46,029 nucleotides of DNA, taken from Desulfobacteraceae bacterium (GTDB lineage: Bacteria; Desulfobacterota; Desulfobacteria; Desulfobacterales; JAABSP01). The notes below the pieces were generated by a model that was given only the letters and a program-made list of their open reading frames with translations, was not told where the DNA came from and did no database searches. Position 1 is the first letter of the stretch; each line of letters opens with the position of its first letter. Of this stretch, positions 1 through 9,110 are shown piece after piece. The DNA lies in contig JAABTM010000007.1 of NCBI GenBank assembly GCA_011389855.1, positions 1 through 46,029 on the forward strand, given 5' to 3'. Both the position numbers and the translations under genes were made by a program.

Positions 1-696
1 GACCTGTTCCCTAAACCGGTATCCCACCCCCCGAACGGTTTCGATGTACCCCCCCAGATCCCCCAGCTTTTTCCGCAATCCGGCGACCTGAACATCGACG
101 CTCCGGTCGGTCACCGGGTAGTTTTCGCCGTGGACCGCGTCCACGATCCGGGACCGGGTAAAGACCCAGCCGGGCCGGCGGGCCAGGAAGGCGAGGACTT
201 CGAATTCGGTGTGGGTCAGATCCACTGAATCCCCCTTGACGGTCGCCCGCCGGCGGTTGAGGTCGATGGCCAGATCCCCGAACCGGACGTGGGGGGCCTC
301 CTCCACCCCGGCGGCGGCCCGGCGGCGGATCACCGCCTTGACCCGGGCCGTCAGAATCCTGGGGCTGAAGGGCTTGGTGATGTAGTCGTCGGCGCCCAGG
401 TTGAGGCCGGCGACGATGTCCGCCTCTTCGCCCTTGGCGGTGAGCATGATGATGGGCAGGGACCGGGTTTCGGGCTTGTCCTTGAGCATCCGGGCCACCG
501 AAAGGCCGTCGATGCCCGGCAACATCAGGTCGAGCACCATCAGATCAAACGTCCGGGTCCCCGCCGTCCTGAGGGCGTCCTCGCCCGTGGCGGCGCAGAC
601 CACCTCGTAGCCGGCGGCTTCGAGATTGTAACGGACCAGTTCGAGGATGTCCTCCTCGTCGTCCACCACAAGGATCGTCTCCCCTTCCGCGGTCAT
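1..696 (-). CDS. PhoB/OmpR-family response regulator, C-terminus cut by window edge
   Basis: A two-component response regulator read right to left from ATG at 696 and open at base 1, so only the last few residues are missing. Residues 1-120 form a receiver domain: the acidic pair is in ILVVDDEED, the phospho-acceptor Asp in LMVLDLMLPG, and the conserved Lys in DDYITKPFSPR. The rest is an OmpR/PhoB winged helix, with DLTHTEFEVL and the wing signature VRGVGYRF near the end. It starts 10 bases after the stop of a DUF47/PhoU-like gene on the same strand. In this family that context usually means phosphate sensing, so PhoB is the most likely role, but no histidine kinase or pst gene is inside the window. 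The frame was translated by hand. Family certain, regulon inferred. Confidence 0.9.
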   Translation of the reverse strand, partial: MTAEGETILVVDDEEDILELVRYNLEAAGYEVVCAATGEDALRTAGTRTFDLMVLDLMLPGIDGLSVARMLKDKPETRSLPIIMLTAKGEEADIVAGLNLGADDYITKPFSPRILTARVKAVIRRRAAAGVEEAPHVRFGDLAIDLNRRRATVKGDSVDLTHTEFEVLAFLARRPGWVFTRSRIVDAVHGENYPVTDRSVDVQVAGLRKKLGDLGGYIETVRGVGYRFREQV

Positions 697-705
697 TCGT
701 CCCCC

Positions 706-1167
706 TTACCGGGCCATCATGGCCCGCATCATGTCCCCGGCGTTTTCCGCATGATCGGCGATGGAACCGACGTACTCCACCAGCCGAACCGTATGGAAGA
801 CGGTCACGCCGTCGGTTTCCATGTGGAAGATCTTCTCCTTGAGAAGGTCCTCCAGCCCGTCGGCCTCGTGCTCCTGTTTCCGGAGGTTCCGGATGATCTC
901 CTTCACCACCGACCGCTGTTTTTCCGAAAAGGTCTCGAAATACTTCCGGGCTTCGATCACCATGCGGTTCAGTTCCTCGATGGGGTCGATCACCGCATCC
1001 ACCAGGTTGACCAGGTCTTTTTGGATCGCTTCCGGAAACCGGGGCTCGGTCCGGTAGGAGATCCAGTCGAGGGTGTCCTCCACGGAGTCCAGCACCTGGT
1101 CCTGCTCCCGAAGATACCGGAAGAGTTGGAATTTATCCACCGGCAGCAGGGAGTTCTTGGGGGTTGG
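706..1167 (-). pseudogene. DUF47/PhoU-like phosphate-transport accessory protein, 5' truncated
   Basis: The C-terminal two thirds of a DUF47 (PhoU-like, TIGR00153-type) protein, normally about 210-225 residues and helical, that works with Pit or Pst phosphate transporters. Here only about 150 codons remain. A GTG at 1140 would give 144 residues (DKFQLFRYLREQDQVLDSVE to GDMMRAMMAR). However, family-like residues (PKNSLLPVDKF, resembling the usual LPKSLFLPV segment) continue upstream of that GTG until a TGA at 1168-1170, beyond which no matching N-terminal helix pair is found. The homology therefore stops at a break rather than at a start codon. The gene may be a deletion remnant or a functional short form begun at GTG. 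The response regulator gene follows at once, so transcription through this segment probably still matters. Confidence 0.6.
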
Positions 1168-1342
1168 TCACTAAAAGCCCAGAATATATCCAATGATCAG
1201 AATCGATGTTTCCGCAGCCATAAGGTAACAGTTACCGCTCCACTTGATATTGAGGTTCGCCTGTGCCAAACATTTTCGCCAGATATCATGCCTGATGGCG
1301 TTGATCAATGATTTAATCCCGAGCAGGAGCAGGAGGAATTCT

Positions 1343-2302
1343 ATGACAGCCCCGAAGTCGTGGGCGATCGTTTTCATGGCGTTGATCTGGATCGGCGGAG
1401 CGACGGGTTGCGCGCCGCAACGGCGGACCGATCCGCCCGGTCACTCCGTGATCGACAGACACGAACCCGAACCCTACAGCGAGGCGGAACGCCGGCTGGC
1501 GCGGGAAAAATGGGACACCGTATCGGTCTCCACGTCCATGCGCTGGGTCGATTATTACGGAAACGCGGAGAGCCGCGCCGAGGTCCTGTTCGACAAAGGG
1601 ACGGCGACCTTCGAGGCCATCGTCGCCATAGAGGAGGGAAGTCAACATTTTCCGGATGGCGAGGTCCGGAAAACAGTGGTGCTCCCCACCCTGACGATCC
1701 GGTCCCGGTACAAGGCAAAAGACGGAGTTCAGCGGGTGCGGATGGCCTCTTCCATCAAAATGACGCCGGAGCACGTCAGGGTCCGGGCCGCCCACTACCG
1801 GGAGACGGTCCGCCGGCAGGCGAACCGGTTCAGCATCGATCCGGCCCTGATCATGGCCATCATCCATACCGAATCCCATTTCAACCCTTTCGCCCGGTCC
1901 CCCGACGGGGCCCTCGGCCTTATGCAGTTGATTCCCCATTTCGCGGGCAAGGAGGCCTACGCCTGGATCTACAAAGAGCAGAAGACGCCCTCCGACGATT
2001 ATCTCTACAACCCGGAAAAGAACATCGAGTTGGGCGCCGCCTATTTTCACCTCCTGCTGAAGCGGTATTTCAACGACATCGAGGCGGCGGAAAACCGTCT
2101 CTATCTGGCCATCTGCGCCTACAACTGGGGGCCGACCATACTCCGGCGGGAGATCGCCGACCGCCACGGCGTCGATGGGCTATCGCTTTCCGACCTCCAC
2201 GCACTGCTGAAAGAAAAAACGCCCCTGGAAACCCGAATGTTTCTCGGGAATGTGCTCAGCCGTTTGGAGGGGTATCGGCGGCTCATGGATACCGCGGGTT
2301 GA
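1343..2302 (+). CDS. MltC-like membrane-bound lytic murein transglycosylase (lipoprotein)
   Basis: A 319-residue lytic transglycosylase that would cleave peptidoglycan glycan strands at the inner face of the outer membrane. I chose ATG 1343 because AGGAGG lies 7 bases upstream, and because the N-terminus is then a lipoprotein signal (MTAPKSWAIVFMALIWIGG, then Cys in ATGC). The middle region (SMRWVDYYGNAESRAEVLF) resembles the DUF3393 domain in front of MltC. The SLT domain occupies roughly residues 150-310, with the catalytic Glu in IIHTESHFNP, then DGALGLMQLIP and ICAYNWGP, the usual SLT family 1 order. Its length is close to E. coli MltC (about 360). It stands alone between a phosphate-type cluster on the other strand and the exopolysaccharide genes. 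A role in making room for an export machine is possible but only suggested by position. Confidence 0.88.
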   Translation: MTAPKSWAIVFMALIWIGGATGCAPQRRTDPPGHSVIDRHEPEPYSEAERRLAREKWDTVSVSTSMRWVDYYGNAESRAEVLFDKGTATFEAIVAIEEGSQHFPDGEVRKTVVLPTLTIRSRYKAKDGVQRVRMASSIKMTPEHVRVRAAHYRETVRRQANRFSIDPALIMAIIHTESHFNPFARSPDGALGLMQLIPHFAGKEAYAWIYKEQKTPSDDYLYNPEKNIELGAAYFHLLLKRYFNDIEAAENRLYLAICAYNWGPTILRREIADRHGVDGLSLSDLHALLKEKTPLETRMFLGNVLSRLEGYRRLMDTAG

Positions 2303-2676
2303 CCCTGTTTTTCCCCAAAAATCGTCCATCGGTATAGGTTGGGTCTTGTACCTACTCGATTATTGCCGCCCCCCCGTTCTTGACATAGACCATCCCGAAA
2401 TCGGCAGCCACGGATAAATCAAAAATAAAACGCCAAAAAAGGGCGATCACAAGGATCGCCCCTACGGCGCAACCCGGCGATTCCGGTAGGGGCGAAACGA
2501 TGATCAAGGCCAGAATTTGAATTGTGCTTGTGCGAAAATAAAAAAAATGTAACCAACGCCACTGAAATTCGTTAATCTATAAGTTAGTCATGTGTTCAAG
2601 CAAATTCGCATGATAAAAACGAATCCAGGCATGGACGAATTTCATTTTGATCATATCGTCGCAAGGGGGAAAATTA
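2303..2676. other. Intergenic region with dispersed repeat element, upstream of EPS locus
   Basis: There is no convincing gene in these 374 bases. The left half holds the palindromic repeat described at 2441-2495. The right half, from about 2500, is strikingly AT-rich for this genome (runs of A at 2537-2548) and should contain the promoter of the following secreted protein. I could not find a sigma-70 or sigma-54 site with good spacing. The ribosome binding site of the next gene (AAGGGGG, 2662-2668) is clear. Confidence 0.6.
2441..2495. repeat. Dispersed palindromic repeat (GTAGGGGCGA family), copy 1
   Basis: Two nested inverted repeats. GGGCGATC (2441-2448) pairs with GATCGCCC (2454-2461) around a 5-base loop. 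TCGCCCCTAC (2456-2465) is the perfect complement of GTAGGGGCGA (2486-2495), with 20 bases between. The same termini recur at 25556-25610 and 37917-37943, so this is a REP-like dispersed family. The two hairpins share bases and are mutually exclusive in RNA. Confidence 0.8.
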
Positions 2677-4143
2677 ATGAAACATTATAAAATTTTATGT
2701 TTTTTATTCGTTTTGTTGCTCATGTTCGTTTTTGGCCTTAAAATGGATATAATCGCCAATGCTCAGGAATATGGTCAGGAGATCTGGCAGGTCGATCTTC
2801 TGGACACCATCCGATCCATGGCCGTCATACCCGATCTCAGCGGCGACGGTTTTCCCGATCTTATCGTCGGCGCCGATTCCGGAATCTACTGCATCGAAAC
2901 CCGGGAGGGCGTCTCGTGGTGGAGCGCTAAGGTTCCCTCCGGCGCAACCGTATCCGATACGGTCTGGTCCGCGGCCGCCATCGGCGACGTGGATGCCGAC
3001 GGTCAGCCGGACGTGGCGGTGGGGACATCGGGCAACGAGGTCCGCTGTTTTTCCGGCGGCGCGGCAACGGGCGCCGGAGTGGAAATCTGGTCGCGACCGC
3101 CCAATCTGGGCGGCGATGTCTGGTCCCTGTCCGCCTTTCCCGACATGGATAACGACACGTTTCCGGAAGTGCTCGCCGGGACGGCCGCCAACGCCGTCCA
3201 TCTTTTGAACGGGGAAGACGGGGCCGTTGTTTGGACGCATTCCGTCGGCGGCGATGTCCGGGTCGTATCCCCCATTCCGGATGTCAGCGGCGACGGTAAA
3301 CCGGATGTTTTGGCCGGGGCCGACGACGGCGCCGTTTATTGCATAAACGGCGCAACCGGTCTATTATTATGGCAATACGACGGTCTGGCGTCTGTCTGGT
3401 CCCTCGAAACATTTTACGATTTGGACGGGGACGGCCGTCCCGAGGTGTTGGTCGGCACGGGCGACAACCGCGTGGTCTGTTTGAGCGGCGCCCCCTCGTT
3501 GTCGGGGCCGGACCGGATCATCTGGTCGTTTTACACAGGCAGCGACGTTCGCGGCCTGGTCGCAATGCCCGACATGACCGGCGACGGCCGACCCGATGCG
3601 GCGGCCGGAAGCGCCGACAACCAGCTCTATCTGCTCGATGGCCGCGACGGGAAAGCGGTATGGAACCGAAACCTGAAAGGGGAAGTTTTTTCCCTGGCGC
3701 CCGTCCGGGATTTCACCCGTGACGGCCGGCCGGAGATCGCCGCCGGAACCGCCTTCAGCGCTGTTTTTTGTCAGTCCGGCGAGGACGGGACCGATTTGTG
3801 GTATTATCCGTTCGCCGACGTCGGTGAAATAAAGCACATCGCATCGATCCCCGACATGGGCGCCGACGGGGTGGAGGAAATCGCCGCCGCATCGGCCAAC
3901 GGGACGCTTCGTTTGCTGAGCGGTTCCGCCGGCCTGGGCAGGGCCCATTTCGAGGGGGACGCCGACTGCAATCATGATGTGGATCTGGCGGATGTGGTCA
4001 CGGTTTTGAAGATCATGGCGGGATTGCCTGCCGGGCCGTCCCCCATCCCGGAGGGTTGCGTTCCGGGAGACAGCGACGGCGACGGCCGGGCGGAATTGTC
4101 CGACGCCGTTTTGTCCATGACAATCGCGGCAGGCATCCAATAA
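2677..4143 (+). CDS. Secreted FG-GAP/PQQ-like beta-propeller protein with C-terminal dockerin
   Basis: A 488-residue exported protein of unknown function. Start ATG 2677 has AAGGGGG 8 bases upstream and gives a signal peptide (about residues 1-30, cleavage likely after ANA). Residues about 40-420 are repeats of roughly 45 residues, each with an acidic loop such as DLSGDGFPDLIVG, DVDADGQPDVAVG, DMDNDTFPEVLAG, DVSGDGKPDVLAG or DLDGDGRPEVLVG. This is the calcium-loop pattern of FG-GAP and VCBS-like propellers, mixed with PQQ-type strands. Residues 427-488 are a type I dockerin-like domain with two EF-hand-like loops (DADCNHDVDLAD and DSDGDGRAELSD) about 45 residues apart. Outside cellulosomes such modules are common in secreted multidomain proteins. 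It lies 17 bases before the giant polysaccharide-processing gene and probably shares its transcript, so it may act as a surface or matrix protein. The ligand is unknown. Confidence 0.82.
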   Translation: MKHYKILCFLFVLLLMFVFGLKMDIIANAQEYGQEIWQVDLLDTIRSMAVIPDLSGDGFPDLIVGADSGIYCIETREGVSWWSAKVPSGATVSDTVWSAAAIGDVDADGQPDVAVGTSGNEVRCFSGGAATGAGVEIWSRPPNLGGDVWSLSAFPDMDNDTFPEVLAGTAANAVHLLNGEDGAVVWTHSVGGDVRVVSPIPDVSGDGKPDVLAGADDGAVYCINGATGLLLWQYDGLASVWSLETFYDLDGDGRPEVLVGTGDNRVVCLSGAPSLSGPDRIIWSFYTGSDVRGLVAMPDMTGDGRPDAAAGSADNQLYLLDGRDGKAVWNRNLKGEVFSLAPVRDFTRDGRPEIAAGTAFSAVFCQSGEDGTDLWYYPFADVGEIKHIASIPDMGADGVEEIAAASANGTLRLLSGSAGLGRAHFEGDADCNHDVDLADVVTVLKIMAGLPAGPSPIPEGCVPGDSDGDGRAELSDAVLSMTIAAGIQ

Positions 4144-4160
4144 CGCGACGGAGCATCCTT

Positions 4161-7100
4161 ATGCATTATCCTTCAAAAATCGGCCGCGCCCAAATCTTGA
4201 TTCTGATTCTGGCGGGCGTGGCCGCGGTGTATTTTTTTACCACGGGCCCGAAACGAATCGACTTTACCGACTACCCTTCCCTGCGGCCGACCCCGGACCA
4301 CACGGTCGCCATCCGATTCGATCCTTCCTTTTACTACGAGGGAAGGCCGCGGCCCAAAAAACTGGCGCGGCGATTGGCGGAAAAATGGCGGAAAGCCGGC
4401 GTCAACACGGTTTTCTACCGGGCCTACGACCCTCGACACGGGGCGTTCTACAAAACCGATTACCGCTACAACAAGGAAGGCGATTTCGGTCGACACGGTC
4501 TCATGGAGGCCCTGCTGGCCGCTTGCCGTGACCACGACATCCGGGTGTTTGCCTGGTTTCCGGTGATGAACCACGCCGGCGCATGGGAGGCTCATCCCCA
4601 ATGGCGGACCCGGACCCCGGATGGTTCCGATTATCGGGCAACCGGTCTGGAATACCCGTTGTGCGCCCGCAACCCGGACGCGCGAAGGTGGTGGACGGGT
4701 TTCTTGACCGATTTCCTGGAAACCTACCCCGGCATCGACGGCGTCGACTTGGGAGAACCGGTCGTGGCATGGACAAAGAGAGCGGGTTGTGCCTGCGACT
4801 TGTGCCGGAAAGCGATGGACCTGTCTTCGGAACCGGCGGTTCAGGTACGGGCCCATTCTCTGACGACGCTCATCGGCGACTCCGTCGCCGGAATCCGCCG
4901 ATTCGACAAACCGGTCTCCGTGACCACGGTCCAGCCGGCCCATGCCGACGGCCGGCTGCTGTCTTCCGCGGAGCTTTCGGCCATCACCGGATTCGATTTG
5001 ACCCATGTGCTCCACGCGCCTGAAAACCGACGCCCCGACATCATCTGCCCGGAATTTATCTGGCAGGAACTCAAAAGCCGCCACGGCCCGGAGACGGATT
5101 CCCCCTTCGATCCGGCCTGGACCGAAACGGCCGTCCGACAGTTCATCCGTCAACTGGATGCGCCGGTGGACCTGCTGGTCCATGTGGAAATCACGGACTT
5201 CCCCGGCGCGACCGTCGATCACGGGGATCTGGAAAAGACTCTGGCCGCGGCCCGGCGGGGCGGCGCACGGGGCATCGACGTCTACAACGCCGCCATTATG
5301 GATGAAAAAGCGGCCTGGCCCGCGCTTTTGGATTACAATCGGACGGTCCCCGTGAAACGCTGCCTGGTGCTCCACGACCCCGGAAGCGACAGGAACGACG
5401 CCATCCAGATCGGTGAATTGCTGCGTCATTTCAACACCACCATCGACCTGCTGCCCACGACCGATTACACGCCGTCTTTATCGGACCGATTCGACGCCGT
5501 TTTTTATGTGGGCACCCATGACGGGGCATCGATTCCCTCCGACCTGGTTCATGATCTGTCCCAGGGCGGTCAACCGGTCTGCTGGATGGGATTCAACATC
5601 CAGGCGGTCCTGGATACCCCCGGGATTGCCGAATCCCTGGGGATGACCTTTGTCGGAAACGATAATGGGCATTACCCAGCGACCCGCTACAAAAATCGGG
5701 TTCTCCCCAAAAAAGCGCCCTGGACCACCCTCGTCGACATCACCGAACCGGCTCGATGCCGGGTGTTTGCTACGGCCCATCAGGGCGAGGCCCCCGACCC
5801 CGACATCCCTGAATCGATCCCCTATGCGGTCAGGAGCGGCCGGCATTTCTGGTACTTCGCCGACGTGCCCACCTCCCACGCCGTGGAGGGCGACCGGTTT
5901 CTGATCTTCGCGGATTTGCTCCACGACATCCTGGACGAACCCCACGAACCCCGGCGAACGGCGCTGGTCCGCATCGAAGACGTCCATCCCCTGAGCGACC
6001 CCCGGCCGTTGTCGGCCATCGCCCAATTTCTCTATGACCATGACGTTCCCTTTCACATCGCCCTGGTGCCGTTTTACGTCTATCCCGAACAGAATCGCTA
6101 TGTGGGCCTGTCGGAACGGCCGGAGCTGGCGAAAACCATCCGCCACATGGTGAAAAAAGGGGGCGCGGTGGTCATGCATGGAACGACCCACCAGCGATTC
6201 GCCGAAACCACGGCGGATTATGAATTCTGGGACCCGGTGGCCAACCGGCCGCCGGAAGGAGAAAACGCCGAAACCATCCGGTCCCGGATCGAGATGGGGT
6301 TGCAGGAATTGATGAAGGTCGATATTTATCCCCTGATGTGGGAAACCCCCCATTACGCCGGATCCCGACGGCTCTACGACGCGGCCTCGGACCATTTCTC
6401 CCTGGCCATGGAACGCCGGCAATCCCTGGACCGGCTGGGCACGGACCAATACTTTCCTTATCTCATCGAGCCGGATCGGTTCGGCCAGATCATCGTCCCC
6501 GAAAACCTGGGATACATCCCCCTGTCCAATCCAGATCCGGAAGTCATCCTGGCGCCGGCCCGGAACATGGCCGTGGTCCGGGACGGAACCGCGTCCTTTT
6601 TTTTCCATCCCTTCGTGGATATGGACGTCCTGAAAACCATCGTCAGGACCCTCCAAAAGGAGGGCTGGACCTTCACCACCGCGGCGGACCTGCCGATTCT
6701 CACCCGATCGGAAAAAGGGGTCTGGACCACCCGGTCAGGAAAGATCATGCCGCCGGCCGGCGAGGTCGTGGAGCGGCGGATGGCCTATCCGGGGGTCCCC
6801 AAAGCCGCCCGGCCCCTGCCTCGGTCCAAAACGGATGAACCGCGGGAAATCACTTTATCCGTGGCCCCCAACGAGATCGTCGCCCTGCAACAGGTTCCCC
6901 CATCGGAGGACGCCGGGGCGGCGGCCGAAACATCGACCGCCGCCGCCGTCCAGGACCTCCAGACCGTGGCCAATTTCTTTGGTGAAGCCTGTCAGGTTCC
7001 CCGGCCCCTGATCATCGACGGCGACGGCGACGGGGCCGACGCCATGGCCCGGCTCCTGGAACTGGTCGGCGTCTCCGCCGCCCGGGTCGATGTGCATCGG

Positions 7101-9104
7101 TTCAGAGCCGTCCCGCAAGACATCAACCTTGTGCTGTCGCCGTCCGGTTCAACGGCGGTCATGACGGATCATCAGGTTCGGGAAATCACGGATCGACTGG
7201 CCAGGGGCGATATTTCCCTGATCGTCGAGGGATTCGGCCCCCTTTCGGACGCCGTGGGAATCGAAAAAAGAGCCGACCTGCCCATGACCGTGGAAGAGGT
7301 CGAGGACGCCCGCTATCCCCTGGTTCAGATAGAACCGCCCTCCCCCCTTGCCGCCTGGGCCTTCGAAGCCCCGGCCGACGCCGCGTTTCTCTATGAAGAC
7401 CGGGCGTCGGGCCGTCCCCTGGCGGCGACGGCCCGGCATGGGCAAGGGCGATATCTATTCATGTCCGCCGCGGCCGGCGATCCCTTTGGCGGCGAAACCT
7501 ATCCGTACCTGCTGTCCCACATTTTCCGGTCGCTTCGGATGTTTCCCCTCATGCGGGCGGCGGGGGCGACGGTCTATTTCAACCCCGCCGAGCGGCCCGA
7601 CATCGCCATCGAAAACCTGACGCGGCATTGGCGGAGAAGCGGCGTTCGCACGATATACGCCGCCGCCTGGCAGGCTTTTCCCGAATGGACCTACGATTAC
7701 GCCCGACTTATCCGGCTGGCCCATGCAAAGGGCATGCGGGTCTATGCCTGGATCGAACCGCCCCATGTCCACGACCGGTTCTGGCTCGCCCACCCCGAAT
7801 GCCGGGAAAAGACCGCGACGGGAAGAGACGCCGTGATGGGATGGCGCAAACCCATGGCGATGGGGACGCCCGATTGTTTCGACGCGGCCGCGGCGGAATT
7901 TCGGTCCTTTTTGACGCATTACGACTGGGACGGGGTTCTGGTCAACCGGGCCGGGTGGGAATCGAAAAACGGCCCCGATGATCCTGAACATCACACGCCG
8001 TTTCATCCCTGGGTCCGGTCGGCTTTCAAAACGGAATCAGGCGTTGATCCGGTGGATTTATTCCCGCCGTCGGACCATGAACCCCAAGCGGACTCGCGGT
8101 CGGCGTTTAGAACCTTCCGGGAAACCCTGGCCCGGGAATGGCTCGACAAGTTGATGAACGATTTGGTGGAACTGGCCTCGGCCCCGGAACGCGACTGGGA
8201 AATCGTGGTCGGCCATTCCCCGGACCGGCCCCACAACGGCCTGTCATCCGAAGATATCGCCGCTTTGAAAACCCGGTTCGGAGAGCAGGTGTCCTTGCAA
8301 TATCTGCAAAACATCGACGGCGGGGACGCGATGTGGCGGACCGCCGGACCGCCCTTCGACATCACGGGTTTTGAAATGGGGCCGACGCCGGACGACGCGC
8401 CTTTCGTCGCCCGGGCGCCCACGGCCTACCCAACGGGAACCGCGTTCTATGAGCAGCTCCACGCCTTCATCCACGACAACGACCGGTTCACGCTGCGTTC
8501 GGAAATCGCCGTTTACGACGTCGACAAGGAAATCCTGCCCTTTCTGTACGCCTCGGTGAACAAGAGCGAATGGTCGTCTGAAGGCCTGACCGTCACGGCC
8601 GGCGCCACGGCTGAAATCGTTCTGGCCGACAGCGACGCCGAAGAATGGCTCATTGACGGCGAAGCGGCCGGATCGTTTTCAGGCAACACCCTGGTCCTGC
8701 CCACGGGGCGGCACCGCATCCATCCGGACGCCGGCATACGCCCGCCCACGCCCAACCGGTCCGAAACCCGTCTGATCGATCTCTCCGACGATCTGGTGAC
8801 ATCCGTCGTCACCAGCAAGGGAATCGACATTGAATACGACGCGCCCCGGCGGGCTTTCCTGGTCGTCAACGAGCGGCCGCTGTCCGCCCGGATCGACGGA
8901 CAACCGGTGGAAAGCCTGCCGGACCGGGGCCTTCCCGGCTGGGCGGTGACAGGCCCGCCGGGACGGCACACCCTTTCGGTTCAAGCCCGAACCGGAACGG
9001 ATCTGATCCTGTCGGTTCTGAGCCTCTCGGTTTCCGGCGGCATCGTGATCATCAGCTTTTTCGCTATATTGGGGCTGATTATTATCGGCATATTGAGGAG
9101 ATAA
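4161..9104 (+). CDS. Giant membrane-anchored polysaccharide hydrolase/deacetylase-like protein (DUF2334, two TIM-barrel-like domains)
   Basis: A 1647-residue protein with no single familiar counterpart. ATG 4161 was chosen because a membrane segment (about residues 10-28, ILILILAGVAAVYFF) follows it. Apparent order: residues 47-390, a glycoside-hydrolase-like barrel (IRFDPSFYYEG, GVNTVFYRAY, IRVFAWFPVMN, DGVDLGEPV); 395-590, a Rossmann/flavodoxin-like segment (CLVLHDPGSD); 600-890, a DUF2334/polysaccharide-deacetylase-like domain with RIEDVHP (D607) and MHGTTHQRF (H673, H677) as likely metal ligands; 940-1120, a second alpha/beta segment; 1136-1480, a second barrel-like domain (GVRTIYAAAW, MRVYAWIEPPH, WDGVLVNRAGW); then beta-rich sequence and a last membrane helix (1610-1640). 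Hydrolase, Rossmann-like and deacetylase modules in one chain recall PelA, and deacetylase plus hydrolase recalls PgaB. It sits 6 bases before the GT2 synthase. I infer trimming and N-deacetylation of the nascent polymer at the periplasmic face; this is not proven. Confidence 0.75.
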   Translation: MHYPSKIGRAQILILILAGVAAVYFFTTGPKRIDFTDYPSLRPTPDHTVAIRFDPSFYYEGRPRPKKLARRLAEKWRKAGVNTVFYRAYDPRHGAFYKTDYRYNKEGDFGRHGLMEALLAACRDHDIRVFAWFPVMNHAGAWEAHPQWRTRTPDGSDYRATGLEYPLCARNPDARRWWTGFLTDFLETYPGIDGVDLGEPVVAWTKRAGCACDLCRKAMDLSSEPAVQVRAHSLTTLIGDSVAGIRRFDKPVSVTTVQPAHADGRLLSSAELSAITGFDLTHVLHAPENRRPDIICPEFIWQELKSRHGPETDSPFDPAWTETAVRQFIRQLDAPVDLLVHVEITDFPGATVDHGDLEKTLAAARRGGARGIDVYNAAIMDEKAAWPALLDYNRTVPVKRCLVLHDPGSDRNDAIQIGELLRHFNTTIDLLPTTDYTPSLSDRFDAVFYVGTHDGASIPSDLVHDLSQGGQPVCWMGFNIQAVLDTPGIAESLGMTFVGNDNGHYPATRYKNRVLPKKAPWTTLVDITEPARCRVFATAHQGEAPDPDIPESIPYAVRSGRHFWYFADVPTSHAVEGDRFLIFADLLHDILDEPHEPRRTALVRIEDVHPLSDPRPLSAIAQFLYDHDVPFHIALVPFYVYPEQNRYVGLSERPELAKTIRHMVKKGGAVVMHGTTHQRFAETTADYEFWDPVANRPPEGENAETIRSRIEMGLQELMKVDIYPLMWETPHYAGSRRLYDAASDHFSLAMERRQSLDRLGTDQYFPYLIEPDRFGQIIVPENLGYIPLSNPDPEVILAPARNMAVVRDGTASFFFHPFVDMDVLKTIVRTLQKEGWTFTTAADLPILTRSEKGVWTTRSGKIMPPAGEVVERRMAYPGVPKAARPLPRSKTDEPREITLSVAPNEIVALQQVPPSEDAGAAAETSTAAAVQDLQTVANFFGEACQVPRPLIIDGDGDGADAMARLLELVGVSAARVDVHRFRAVPQDINLVLSPSGSTAVMTDHQVREITDRLARGDISLIVEGFGPLSDAVGIEKRADLPMTVEEVEDARYPLVQIEPPSPLAAWAFEAPADAAFLYEDRASGRPLAATARHGQGRYLFMSAAAGDPFGGETYPYLLSHIFRSLRMFPLMRAAGATVYFNPAERPDIAIENLTRHWRRSGVRTIYAAAWQAFPEWTYDYARLIRLAHAKGMRVYAWIEPPHVHDRFWLAHPECREKTATGRDAVMGWRKPMAMGTPDCFDAAAAEFRSFLTHYDWDGVLVNRAGWESKNGPDDPEHHTPFHPWVRSAFKTESGVDPVDLFPPSDHEPQADSRSAFRTFRETLAREWLDKLMNDLVELASAPERDWEIVVGHSPDRPHNGLSSEDIAALKTRFGEQVSLQYLQNIDGGDAMWRTAGPPFDITGFEMGPTPDDAPFVARAPTAYPTGTAFYEQLHAFIHDNDRFTLRSEIAVYDVDKEILPFLYASVNKSEWSSEGLTVTAGATAEIVLADSDAEEWLIDGEAAGSFSGNTLVLPTGRHRIHPDAGIRPPTPNRSETRLIDLSDDLVTSVVTSKGIDIEYDAPRRAFLVVNERPLSARIDGQPVESLPDRGLPGWAVTGPPGRHTLSVQARTGTDLILSVLSLSVSGGIVIISFFAILGLIIIGILRR

Positions 9105-9110
9105 AAAGAA

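Noticed and set aside
289-1311. A 340-codon + strand frame over the response regulator and DUF47 genes
   Set aside because: Low-complexity His/Gly/Asp-rich translation, antisense to genes with clear domain signatures.
1171-1377. Minus-strand 68-residue hydrophobic frame ending ILIIGYILGF
   Set aside because: It overlaps the 5' end of the transglycosylase gene, has no ribosome site, and I recognise no family. It could be the decayed sequence left next to the truncated DUF47 gene.
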